This document shows, piece by piece, positions 36,730 through 45,598 of a DNA stretch of 64,000 nt. The DNA comes from an uncultured Sphingobacteriales bacterium (lineage in GTDB: Bacteria > Bacteroidota > Bacteroidia > Chitinophagales > Chitinophagaceae). Position numbers and translations under genes: made by a program. The stretch spans positions 215,618 to 279,617 of the forward strand of contig CALKHN010000028.1 of NCBI GenBank assembly GCA_937991535.1. Reading direction: 5' to 3'. The notes beneath the pieces are model-generated. The model saw nothing but the letters and a program-made list of their open reading frames with translations, made no database searches and was not told the DNA's origin. Numbering within the stretch: position 1 is the stretch's first letter; each line of letters begins with the position of its first letter.

Positions 36730-37305
36730 TCAATGCAATAAATGAAAAAATAAAAAAATGTAAACCCAAAGAATGTCTACGAAATGCCAATAGGTGCTCA
36801 CAATTTCAACGGGTATGCTATCATAACTACGTTTTCTCGTACTAAATGCTTTAAAAAAAATGATCACCAAGGCAACCACACCTCCCAGTACATGCACAAC
36901 ATGCAAACCGGCTATAGCCAGCACAAAGGAGAATGCCGGGTTAGAACCAATACCAATCATCTTCATCCCCTTTTCTTCAAATTGATAGAAACCACTCACC
37001 TGCAATACAACGAATAAGATACCCAAAAGGATAGTGATTGCAAAGAACAGCCGGTACCGGTTCATCTGGTGAGCCTTAAACGCCCTCAGTCCCACTTGTA
37101 TGGTTGCACTACTCACCAGTATAACCAGGGTAGAGTAAGTAAATACGGCTGGCATTGTAAAGCTTTCCCAGCCAGGCTGGCTGCGTTTTACAATGTAAGC
37201 GCTGGTAAGACCGGCAAACATCATAATGATCCCTGCAAGGCCCAGCCACAGATTAAACTTGTACGGATGTATCCTCTTTTGCTGCGCACTCATCATTTCA
37301 ATCAT
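36730..37305 (-). CDS. ctaE: Cytochrome c oxidase subunit III, shorter copy
   Basis: 191 residues, five predicted transmembrane helices, with FNLWLGLAGIIMMFAGLTSAYIVKRSQ at the start and AGLHVVHVLGGVVAL and YWHFVDILWVYIFLFFHLLH at the end. It lacks the first helices present in mitochondrial subunit III, as usual for caa3-type enzymes. It is clearly a paralogue of the next gene (247 residues), sharing the YWHFVD tail. The start MIEMMSAQQKR could also be at the Met three or four codons later. Confidence 0.9.
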   Translation of the reverse strand: MIEMMSAQQKRIHPYKFNLWLGLAGIIMMFAGLTSAYIVKRSQPGWESFTMPAVFTYSTLVILVSSATIQVGLRAFKAHQMNRYRLFFAITILLGILFVVLQVSGFYQFEEKGMKMIGIGSNPAFSFVLAIAGLHVVHVLGGVVALVIIFFKAFSTRKRSYDSIPVEIVSTYWHFVDILWVYIFLFFHLLH

Positions 37306-37434
37306 TAGAACTGATTTCTTTAAAAAATAAACGTTTTTTAGCTGTCATCCGTCAGTGCTCAGCAACGAACTGCCGGCTTCCGGCGGCGACACCTATATTC
37401 ACAAAACCCATTATGCAAAGATTTACGTACCTGG

Positions 37435-38385
37435 CTATACGCCTGCAACCTTATCGGCGAGCAGGCTTAAAAGCACTACCGGTAAATAAATATAAGAGCT
37501 AAACATTACCCTTCTGGCGGCCTGCACATTCATTTCCCTGTACAAACGCATACTTTGCCATACCATAAACAAATTGGCTGCCAGTATAATAAGCAGGCTA
37601 ACCTGTCCACTCATATTTATCAGGTAGGGAATTATGCCCACCGGTATCATTAGAAGCGAATAGATAACAGCCTGGATGGCCGAATACTTTGTTGGACCCG
37701 CATCCGACGGCATCAGCTTAAACCCTGCCCTGCTGTAATCATTATGGGCTACCCATGCAATTGCCCAAAAATGGGGGAATTGCCAGAAAAACTGAATAGC
37801 AAACAAAGCCCAGCCGCCAGCGCTCAGTTCATCTGCCCCTGCCGCCCAGCCTATCAAGCAGGGCAACGCACCTGGTACAGCACCTACCAGTACAGAAATG
37901 GAATGTACCTTTTTTAAAGGAGTATATACAAAACTGTACAGGAACAGGCTGAACAATCCCAGCATAGCTGCCGTCCAGTTAAACCAATAACCTACCAGCA
38001 ATACGCCAGCAATACCAGCTACAGCGGCAAAGGCTGAAGCTTCAGCAACGCTCATTTTGCCACTGGCAACCGGACGTTTGGCTGTACGCTTCATTAATGC
38101 ATCCGTGTCTTTCTCTGTTATCTGGTTAATAGCGTTGGCAGATCCCGTAATGAGCAGTCCACCTGTAAATAATAAAAGAACTGACAGAAAGTTGAAAGTA
38201 ATATTAGGCGCCAGTAAATAACTGATCACAGATGAAAACACCACTGTAAAACTGAGGGTGAACTTGATCAGCAGCATATAGTCTTTGAACTTGTCAATTA
38301 CTTTAAAAGAAGCTGAATGTCTTACCCCTTCGTATGTTTCCCTTACTTTCAAAAATCTATTATTTATCAGCGCAAAGCAATGCAC
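37435..38385 (-). CDS. ctaB: Protoheme IX farnesyltransferase (heme O synthase)
   Basis: 316 residues, UbiA-type prenyltransferase with about eight to nine transmembrane helices. The first Asp-rich motif is in NAINQITEKDTDALMKRTAKRPVASG, the second in AHNDYSRAGFKLMP; both are CtaB-like. It turns heme b into heme O, the precursor of heme A for the oxidase encoded beside it. It lies between the subunit I and subunit III genes. Heme A synthase (ctaA) is not in this window. Confidence 0.93.
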   Translation of the reverse strand: MHCFALINNRFLKVRETYEGVRHSASFKVIDKFKDYMLLIKFTLSFTVVFSSVISYLLAPNITFNFLSVLLLFTGGLLITGSANAINQITEKDTDALMKRTAKRPVASGKMSVAEASAFAAVAGIAGVLLVGYWFNWTAAMLGLFSLFLYSFVYTPLKKVHSISVLVGAVPGALPCLIGWAAGADELSAGGWALFAIQFFWQFPHFWAIAWVAHNDYSRAGFKLMPSDAGPTKYSAIQAVIYSLLMIPVGIIPYLINMSGQVSLLIILAANLFMVWQSMRLYREMNVQAARRVMFSSYIYLPVVLLSLLADKVAGV

Positions 38386-38405
38386 TACTGCCGCGCTACA
38401 ATCAT

Positions 38406-40211
38406 TTAATGCTTTGATTCATCCTTTGTTACCGGCTCCGTTTGCGGAATAAAATCCACACCATCTTTTCCATAATCATAGGGCCAACGGTGCACTTCCG
38501 GTATCTCACCCGGCCAGTTACCATGCCCCGGCCTGATGGGTGTGGTCCATTCCAGTGTATTGGCATTCCAGGGATTTTTCGTGGTAACCTTTCTGCCTTT
38601 AAAAATCGAATAGAAGAAATTAAATATAAACAACAGTTGCACCAGAAAAGACAGTATAGCGGCAAAACTGATCACCCGGTTCAATTCCACAAACTGCTTA
38701 AACGATTCCCAGTTTTCATAACTATAGTAACGACGCGGCATACCTGCAAGTCCTTCGTAATGCATAGGCCAAAATATAACATAAGCACATACCAGTGTAA
38801 TCCAGAAATGAATATACCCCAGTGTATTGTTCATATATCTGCCATACATTTTAGGGAACCAGTGATAGACCCCTGCAAACATCCCCATAAAGGCCGAAAC
38901 ACCCATTACAATGTGAAAATGCGCAATATTAAAATAGGTATCATGCACATGAATGTCAATAGTCGAATTGCCCACCCATATGCCGGTCAATCCTCCCGAT
39001 ATAAAAGTGCTGACAAAACCTATAGAGAACAGCATCCCAACAGTAAACCGGATATTACCTCTCCACAGCGTGGTAAGCCAGTTGAACACTTTGATAGATG
39101 AAGGTACCGCTATCAGTAGCGTAAGCAACACAAACACTGAGCCCAGGAATGGGTTCATACCGGTCACAAACATGTGGTGTGCCCACACTAAGAACGAAAG
39201 CACAGCAATGGCAAACAAAGACGCCACCATGGCCATATATCCAAAAATGGGCTTTCGCGCATTGATAGACATCACTTCAGACACTATCCCCATGGTAGGC
39301 AATATAATTATATAAACCTCCGGATGGCCAAGGAACCAGAACAGATGCTGGTATAAAATTGCGCTGCCACCTTCGTTCGGCAAAATTTTTCCGGCAATCA
39401 CGATGTCTGATAAATAAAAACTGGTACCCAGGTGCCGGTCGAACAGCAGCAGGATAAAACCCGATAACAGTACAGGGAACGACAACAGCCCCAGTATGGC
39501 TGTAAAGAACAACCCCCATATGGTTAGGGGCAGACGCGTCATGGTCATTCCCCTGGTGCGCATATTAAGAATAGTAGAAACATAGTTAAGCCCGCCCAGT
39601 AATTGAGATACAACAAATAACGCCATGCTGATCAGCCACAGATCCATACCTGTTTTAGACCCTATGGAAGCATCTCCCAGCGCACTCAGCGGCGGATATA
39701 CCGTCCACCCGCCTGCCGCGGGACCTGTTTGAACAAACAAAGAAGACATCATGACAATACTGGCCAATACAAAAAACCAGTAGGACAGCATATTCATAAA
39801 TGGTGAAGCCATATCTCTTGCTCCTACCTGGAAGGGAATGAGAAAATTGGCAAAAGTGCCGCTCAGCCCGGCTGTGAGCACAAAAAATATCAATATGGTG
39901 CCATGCATAGTGCCCAGGGCATAATAAAATTCAGGTGATATTTTCCCACCCCTGGCCCAGTGACCGAAAATGTCTTCCAGCCAGGGTAAGGTAGCTTCCG
40001 GGTATCCCAACTGGATCCTGAACAATACCGACATCAGCCCGCCTATGAACGCCCATACCATTCCTGTTATCAGAAATTGCTTGGCGATCATCTTATGATC
40101 CTGGCTAAATATATATTTGGTTATGAACGTTTCCCGGTGATGATGCCCACCAACATGCTCGTGCGCTTCATGTACAACAACACCCGGTTGAATTACAGCT
40201 TCGTTACTCAT
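38406..40211 (-). CDS. ctaD: Cytochrome c oxidase subunit I
   Basis: 601 residues, twelve or more transmembrane helices. The binuclear-centre motif FLGHPEVYIIILPTMGIVSE holds the His-Tyr pair, VWAHHMFVTG the two CuB His, and HFHIVMG the heme ligands. It reduces oxygen to water and pumps protons. The N-terminus is extended by a His/Glu-rich segment (VVHEAHEHVGGHHHRE). Subunit II lies 44 bases upstream, ctaB 20 bases downstream. Confidence 0.97.
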   Translation of the reverse strand: MSNEAVIQPGVVVHEAHEHVGGHHHRETFITKYIFSQDHKMIAKQFLITGMVWAFIGGLMSVLFRIQLGYPEATLPWLEDIFGHWARGGKISPEFYYALGTMHGTILIFFVLTAGLSGTFANFLIPFQVGARDMASPFMNMLSYWFFVLASIVMMSSLFVQTGPAAGGWTVYPPLSALGDASIGSKTGMDLWLISMALFVVSQLLGGLNYVSTILNMRTRGMTMTRLPLTIWGLFFTAILGLLSFPVLLSGFILLLFDRHLGTSFYLSDIVIAGKILPNEGGSAILYQHLFWFLGHPEVYIIILPTMGIVSEVMSINARKPIFGYMAMVASLFAIAVLSFLVWAHHMFVTGMNPFLGSVFVLLTLLIAVPSSIKVFNWLTTLWRGNIRFTVGMLFSIGFVSTFISGGLTGIWVGNSTIDIHVHDTYFNIAHFHIVMGVSAFMGMFAGVYHWFPKMYGRYMNNTLGYIHFWITLVCAYVIFWPMHYEGLAGMPRRYYSYENWESFKQFVELNRVISFAAILSFLVQLLFIFNFFYSIFKGRKVTTKNPWNANTLEWTTPIRPGHGNWPGEIPEVHRWPYDYGKDGVDFIPQTEPVTKDESKH

Positions 40212-40255
40212 TACAAAAATATTTTACTAATCAACAATTTCCTTATAAAAAAACA

Positions 40256-41335
40256 TCAGTGTTCTTCGGCCAGTGCCACAGGCTTTTCTTCTGGTTCCTG
40301 CGCACCGGCAGCTTCTGCAGCAGCAGGCTTAGGCGCTGGAACAACGCCATTGGGATGCGCAGTAAGAAACTGCGGTTTCTGGCCGGCAAGCCAGGTATCG
40401 TATTCTTCCTGGGTATCCACAACGATAACGCCCCGCATTGAATAGTGCCCCACCCCGCACATCTGGTCGCAGGCAATCTCATACACAAAATTTTCATTTC
40501 CCGTTATCTTTTTCATTTCCTCCGTTGTGTACTTCGGGGTGAACCACAACGTAGTAGGTATACCGGGTACTGCATCCATCTTCAGCCGGAAATGAGGCAA
40601 TCCTACATCGTGAATAACATCCTGCGAACGAATGATCAGCTTAACAGGCTTATTAACGACAAGATGCATTTCTGAAGGATGTAAGTCGTCGTGGTTTGCC
40701 ACATCATTCCAGTCCTGCCCTAACGGGTTATTTTTGGAAGCATCCACCAATTTGTAATGCTGCCGTCCCAACACATTATCCTTTCCGGGATAACGGTATT
40801 CCCATCCAAACTGGTGTCCTGTAATTTCAACCTCCACTGCTGTTTTGGGTGGGTCTCCTGTCATCTTAAACCAATAATATAACCCAAAAGCAACCAGCAC
40901 TGTTAACGTAAGGGCCGGTATTACAGTCCACAGCAGCTCCAGCTTATTGTTGTGTGGATAATACAGCGCCTTTCTTTTTTCGGAGGCCTGGTAGCGGTAG
41001 GCAAACCAGAAAAGCAATACCTGTGTTACTAAAAAAACAAAGCCAGTGATCGCCAGCGTGATCCACAGCATGGTATCGATATTTTCGCCATGGTCGGACG
41101 CGGCAGGTACACCAAGTAATGTTTTATCATACAAAACCTTATTGCACCACCAGGCTGCAGCAAGACCCACTACCAAAAACACCAGCATCAAAAATCCATT
41201 GATACGGTTGTTTTGTTCAAAGGCTTTTTTCTCACCTTTTAATACAGACACGTACTCACTGGCCTTTGAAATTTGAAAAATAACAATGAATACCAGCAAA
41301 ACTATTACAACAATAAAATACTCGGTGGAAGTCAT
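40256..41335 (-). CDS. ctaC: Cytochrome c oxidase subunit II (CuA)
   Basis: 359 residues. Three hydrophobic segments lie in the first 150 residues; then a cupredoxin domain carries the CuA ligands in ACDQMCGVGHYSM with a His upstream in IHDVGLPHF. It takes electrons from cytochrome c and passes them to subunit I. No heme-c motif is fused to it, so this subunit itself is not of the caa3 heme-carrying kind; the donor may be the monoheme domain of ActA or ActE. The C-terminus is an Ala/Pro/Glu-rich tail. Confidence 0.95.
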   Translation of the reverse strand: MTSTEYFIVVIVLLVFIVIFQISKASEYVSVLKGEKKAFEQNNRINGFLMLVFLVVGLAAAWWCNKVLYDKTLLGVPAASDHGENIDTMLWITLAITGFVFLVTQVLLFWFAYRYQASEKRKALYYPHNNKLELLWTVIPALTLTVLVAFGLYYWFKMTGDPPKTAVEVEITGHQFGWEYRYPGKDNVLGRQHYKLVDASKNNPLGQDWNDVANHDDLHPSEMHLVVNKPVKLIIRSQDVIHDVGLPHFRLKMDAVPGIPTTLWFTPKYTTEEMKKITGNENFVYEIACDQMCGVGHYSMRGVIVVDTQEEYDTWLAGQKPQFLTAHPNGVVPAPKPAAAEAAGAQEPEEKPVALAEEH

Positions 41336-41378
41336 TTTATATAAAAATTATTCTTTAATAATGGGTGTCTTTCTGCAC

Positions 41379-42602
41379 TTACGTATGATGTATCAAACTT
41401 TCTTTAAAATAAGGATGATACTTCGGCACCAGAGGAGCTTTGGTTAAGGCCCTTCCGGTAAAGAACATCAGTATACCGATAAAAAAGGCCAACATGCCCA
41501 ATTCGTACCAGCCCAAACTAAAATGATCACCCATGGCTCCCGGCATTACCATTTGGTAAAAATCAAGCCAGTGGCCCAAAACAAGGGTCATTGCCATAAA
41601 TGTCATAACAGCATAATTTCGTTTAGATCCTCTTGTCATCAATATCAATATCGGTGCTATGAAATTAACAATAAAGTTAAACCAGAATATTCCCTTATAC
41701 ACTCCCTGCAGCCTGGGCTTAAAATAAATCGTTTCTTCCGGTATATTGGCATACCATATCAGCATGAATTGCGAAAACCAGAGATAAGCCCAAAATATGG
41801 AGAAAGCAAAAATGTATTTCCCGATATCATGCAGTTGCTCAGTGGTTGTATGTTCCAGGTAACCCTGGTTTTTCAGAAAAATAACAAACAACGCTATCAA
41901 TGCCAACCCACCTACAAAACTGCTCATAAAAGTATACCAGCTGTACATTGTCGAATACCAATGCGCATCAATGCTCATAAGCCACAACCAGGGAATGGTT
42001 GACCCGGTAGTTAGGGCGAAAAACACAATGAATATAGCAGCCCATACTGTATTGTTCCAAATATACTGGCGGGCTTCCTCACCGGTTATTTCACCCTCAT
42101 CTGCCCGCAATGACAATTGCCTGAGCTTCCTGCCTACCAATATCCATACCGCTAAAGTGACAACTGTCCATACAAAAAAGAATGTTGGGTTAAGAAATCC
42201 TTTCTTCCAGCTAAGAATTTTATCGCTGGCCACTGCGTCTTTATCAAGCCAGTGGTATATATGATGCTGATCACCCACAACAATGGCAATAAATACAAGC
42301 ATTGATACAACAGCAAAAACAGGCACTACCGCAGCTATAGCTTCCGGTACTCTCCTGAAAGTGGTTTGCCAGCTACTATGACCAAGTATGTTAATACAAA
42401 TAAAAAACATACAGGCATTGCAAATCATAAGAAAGTAAAGGCTGTTTTGCAGCAGTCCGGCCCAAAACCTGGTTTGATCATGTTCATCTTTACTCAGTCC
42501 AAGAAAGAAAAAACCTGCCAGAAATGCTACCAGGCCAACAGCCAGCAATCCATATGTCCATTTTTTGTATTTGGCCGGAGTTTCAAATTGTTGCTTGATC
42601 AT
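41379..42602 (-). CDS. actF: Alternative complex III subunit ActF
   Basis: 407 residues with about ten transmembrane helices. It matches the quinol:cytochrome c oxidoreductase membrane subunit found after ActE in Bacteroidota (WLMSIDAHWYSTMYSWYTF in the middle, SQFMLIWYANIPEETIYF further on). With ActC it forms the membrane part of the complex, which oxidises menaquinol. It is a smaller relative of NrfD-type proteins. The subunit II gene of the oxidase starts 43 bases downstream, in keeping with the known ACIII-oxidase supercomplex. Confidence 0.9.
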   Translation of the reverse strand: MIKQQFETPAKYKKWTYGLLAVGLVAFLAGFFFLGLSKDEHDQTRFWAGLLQNSLYFLMICNACMFFICINILGHSSWQTTFRRVPEAIAAVVPVFAVVSMLVFIAIVVGDQHHIYHWLDKDAVASDKILSWKKGFLNPTFFFVWTVVTLAVWILVGRKLRQLSLRADEGEITGEEARQYIWNNTVWAAIFIVFFALTTGSTIPWLWLMSIDAHWYSTMYSWYTFMSSFVGGLALIALFVIFLKNQGYLEHTTTEQLHDIGKYIFAFSIFWAYLWFSQFMLIWYANIPEETIYFKPRLQGVYKGIFWFNFIVNFIAPILILMTRGSKRNYAVMTFMAMTLVLGHWLDFYQMVMPGAMGDHFSLGWYELGMLAFFIGILMFFTGRALTKAPLVPKYHPYFKESLIHHT

Positions 42603-42635
42603 TCTTCAATGAATTTTTTAATGCTCAATCAGTTT

Positions 42636-43256
42636 TTATTTTACCGCGCTGCTATCTGTGGCAGCAGTAGTTGTAGTTTTTTTAACGCCCTGCTTTTCTC
42701 TTATATAATCTATTACCATCCAACGCTGCTTTGGATTTAACTCGGAGGCATAGCTACCCATCATGTTTTTTCCGTAAGTAATGGTATAAAAGATCTGCCC
42801 GTCGCCCTGGCTCACGATAGTGGGATCCAAAAGATTTTTAGGCGCCGCCGGAAAAGGTCCGTCACCATCCTTCCACAATGGACCGTTACCGTCTAATTTA
42901 GAACCATGACATATGCCGCAGTAAATTAAATATAATCTTTCTGCTTCTTTCATATCTGCGGCGTTCAATGCCTGCAAAGGATTCTGCACCATTCTGGCTT
43001 TCGCAAAATTAGTGGTATCACTTCCGCCATCCTTTTCGATGCGAAAGGGTAGTAACTGCCCCCTGGTTATGGTTCCCTCAACAGGCGTGCGATTGGTTTG
43101 CTTATCCGGAAAAATATCATTTTCCGAATTGGTTTCATATGCGCGACTGTATGCCATATCAGGCATGTATGTACTACCTGGCTTTTTATTACTGCAACTA
43201 GCTACAGCCATTACCGCCACCACAAAAGCGCATGATATAACGGGTATCTTTTTCAT
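42636..43256 (-). CDS. actE: Alternative complex III subunit ActE, monoheme cytochrome c lipoprotein
   Basis: 206 residues. The N-terminus MKKIPVISCAFVVAVMAVASC is a lipoprotein signal, and the single heme motif CGICHG lies near residue 114, followed by a Met-bearing tail (GKNMMGSYASELNPKQRWMVIDYI) that should supply the sixth ligand. It carries electrons on the periplasmic side of complex III. The C-terminal 20 residues are Thr/Ala/Lys-rich and probably disordered. It lies between actD and actF. Confidence 0.92.
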   Translation of the reverse strand: MKKIPVISCAFVVAVMAVASCSNKKPGSTYMPDMAYSRAYETNSENDIFPDKQTNRTPVEGTITRGQLLPFRIEKDGGSDTTNFAKARMVQNPLQALNAADMKEAERLYLIYCGICHGSKLDGNGPLWKDGDGPFPAAPKNLLDPTIVSQGDGQIFYTITYGKNMMGSYASELNPKQRWMVIDYIREKQGVKKTTTTAATDSSAVK

Positions 43257-43387
43257 TCGTATATTTCTGTATTTTTTATACTGCCAACTGTCTGTTGTCA
43301 GACAGGAAACCGCCTCTTATAAAATGTTTCTACATAAAAATTATCTGTTGCGTTGTTTCATCCGGAAATACGTTTGTCTTTCCTGCT

Positions 43388-43981
43388 TTAAGCCGTAACT
43401 GTTTCGGCTGTATGATCGAATAATTTTTTGTCCATGTCGTAGCGGCCCAGCCACCAGCCGGTTTCTGCCATTTGCACATTCACTTCTTTTGCACCTGCTG
43501 CAGCCAAAAAGCCTTCAGCCTCCTGAACATTAGTGTTGGGTGTACATTCAATAACCATCACAAACTGGTCGTCTGTTGCCCTGGGATGAAAATGGTGTTT
43601 TTTTACAAACGGCGCCAATTGGCAGAGATAGCAAAAAGTAAGGGTCATTCCCACCCCGGAAAATAAAACCGTAAGCTCAAACATAATGGGTATCCATGCC
43701 GCAAGGGAAAAGTGGGGTTTACCACCATAGTTCTGCACCCAGTCTTTGGTTAATATCCAGCTAATAAAGCCCAGGGCCGTAGTAAGCCCGGTTAGCGCAT
43801 AAATGAAGCCTACCGTATGGAGGCTCGTATCCCGCATACCCAACTCTTTGTCCAGCCCGTGCACCGGGAAAGGCGTATATACATCATGGATCTTATACCC
43901 TGCCTTACGCACTTTCTTTACTGCGGGAAACAGGATATCCTCATCATCAAAACATCCAACTACAAATTTTTTTATTGTCAT
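43388..43981 (-). CDS. actD: Alternative complex III subunit ActD (DUF3341)
   Basis: 197 residues. DUF3341 proteins have an N-terminal cytosolic ferredoxin-like domain, here KKFVVGCFDDEDILFPAVKKVRKAGYKIHDVYTPFPVHGLD, followed by two transmembrane helices (about 60-80 and 100-122) and a short C-terminal domain. ActD has no cofactor in the solved complexes; it packs against ActC. Gene order matches the family. Confidence 0.93.
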   Translation of the reverse strand: MTIKKFVVGCFDDEDILFPAVKKVRKAGYKIHDVYTPFPVHGLDKELGMRDTSLHTVGFIYALTGLTTALGFISWILTKDWVQNYGGKPHFSLAAWIPIMFELTVLFSGVGMTLTFCYLCQLAPFVKKHHFHPRATDDQFVMVIECTPNTNVQEAEGFLAAAGAKEVNVQMAETGWWLGRYDMDKKLFDHTAETVTA

Positions 43982-44056
43982 AACCTTAAACCAACGGGTT
44001 TTTTAAGGTGAATAAATCTATGTCAAAATCCAGTTTTAAAATAGCCAGTCAACTCG

Positions 44057-45496
44057 TCAATGCTGATGGGTTCTGGCGTAAAACTCTTCTGCACTTATTT
44101 TTTCAAGATCCTCCATTTTCGCTTTATAATTTTCACCGCTTGTTTTCAGCACATGCTTGATTTCCCAAATAGCGATTACCGGGAAGTATTTTGAGAACAG
44201 GAAATAGCAGGTAAAGAATAATCCAAAGGTACCCAGGTAAAATCCTATTTCAAAAATGCTGGGGCGATAATACAACGACCAGGATGAAGGAAGATAATCG
44301 CGGAATATGGAGGTAACAATAATTACAAACCGCTCAAACCACATACCCACATTTACCACCACACTCATTATAAAAGTAAATTCAATATTTCTTCTCAGTT
44401 TTTTAAACCAGAACAACTGCGGAGACACCACATTGCAAGTCATCATAATCCAGTAGCTCCAGCCGTATGGACCAGCCAGGCGGTACCTGAAAAACGCGTC
44501 GTATTCATATACATTCGCACCATACCAGGCCATGAACAGTTCAGTTAGATATGCACAGCCCACAATAGAACCGGTTAGAACAATTACTTTATTCATGGCT
44601 TCAATATGCCCTATAGTAATATAGTCCTGAAGGTTCATTACCTTACGGGTGATAAGCATCAGTGTTTGTACCATAGCGAAACCAGAAAACACCGCACCAG
44701 CCACAAAATAAGGAGGGAATATAGTAGTGTGCCATCCCGGAACGATTGAAGTAGCAAAGTCGAAAGATACTATGGTATGTACAGATAGTACCAGCGGGGT
44801 ACATAATCCGGCAAGTACCAGTGAAAGGCTTTCATGCCGTTGCCAGTGTTTGGTAGAGCCTGTCCATCCAAAGGAGGCAATGCCATAGAATAATTTTCTG
44901 AACTTGGTTTTAGCACGGTCACGGATCGTTGCCACATCGGGTATTAAACCCGAGTACCAGAATAACAGCGAGAGGGTAAAATAGGTTGATATGGCAAATA
45001 CGTCCCACAACAATGGTGAGTTGAAGTTAGGCCACAGGGGACCACGCGTGTTGGGATAAGGCATTACAAAAAAAGCCAGCCAAACACGGCCCATGTGCCA
45101 GATAGGGAACTGGCCCGCTGCCATTACCGCAAAAATAGTCATGGCTTCCGCCGCACGGTTCACTCCTGTTCTCCATCCCTGGCGGAACAATAAAAGAATA
45201 GCGGAGATGAGCGTACCGGCATGACCGATACCGATCCACCATACAAAATTGGTAATATCCCAGCCCCATCCAACTGTTTTGCCCAGATTCCATTGGCCAA
45301 CACCATAAGTTACTTCACGGTAAATGGAATACACACCAAACAACAGCAGCGCTAATGAAATATAAAGTCCGATATACCATAAGCGGGTGGGCCTGGCCTC
45401 AATAGTATACACAATATCTTCCGTAACCTTGCTGTAGGTTTTATCTCCATCTACCAATGGTTCCCTGACGAAAGATTCGTATTTAGTCAAACTCAT
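44057..45496 (-). CDS. actC: Alternative complex III subunit ActC (NrfD/PsrC type)
   Basis: 479 residues, about ten transmembrane helices, of the NrfD/PsrC membrane family. Typical stretches are NFVWWIGIGHAGTLISAILLLFRQGWR, GMVQ-like FSGFAMVQTLMLITRKV, and the conserved tail helices. ActC provides a menaquinol site next to the ActB iron-sulfur clusters. The gene follows actB by 102 bases; that gap holds a CCCCAAAAGGAG element also found before actB. Confidence 0.93.
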   Translation of the reverse strand: MSLTKYESFVREPLVDGDKTYSKVTEDIVYTIEARPTRLWYIGLYISLALLLFGVYSIYREVTYGVGQWNLGKTVGWGWDITNFVWWIGIGHAGTLISAILLLFRQGWRTGVNRAAEAMTIFAVMAAGQFPIWHMGRVWLAFFVMPYPNTRGPLWPNFNSPLLWDVFAISTYFTLSLLFWYSGLIPDVATIRDRAKTKFRKLFYGIASFGWTGSTKHWQRHESLSLVLAGLCTPLVLSVHTIVSFDFATSIVPGWHTTIFPPYFVAGAVFSGFAMVQTLMLITRKVMNLQDYITIGHIEAMNKVIVLTGSIVGCAYLTELFMAWYGANVYEYDAFFRYRLAGPYGWSYWIMMTCNVVSPQLFWFKKLRRNIEFTFIMSVVVNVGMWFERFVIIVTSIFRDYLPSSWSLYYRPSIFEIGFYLGTFGLFFTCYFLFSKYFPVIAIWEIKHVLKTSGENYKAKMEDLEKISAEEFYARTHQH

Positions 45497-45520
45497 TTAC
45501 TGGTTAATTTTATCCTGCAA

Positions 45521-45537
45521 GCCCCAAAAGGAGTTTG
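45521..45537. repeat. CTCC/GGGG intergenic element before actC
   Basis: Minus-strand text AAACTCCTTTTGGGGCTTG resembles AAGCTCCTTTAGGGGTTGG before actB (48755-48772). The two share CTCCTTT, one base, GGGG. It could form a short hairpin or act in translation. Confidence 0.35.
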
Positions 45538-45598
45538 CATATTAATGTTGAGAATCAAGATATTCTATTGTTCTGCTTTTACTATATTCTTTTTTATC

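Noticed and set aside
38442..39101. Open frame of 219 codons on the plus strand
   Set aside because: It is antisense to cytochrome oxidase subunit I, which has all its heme and copper motifs in the other strand.
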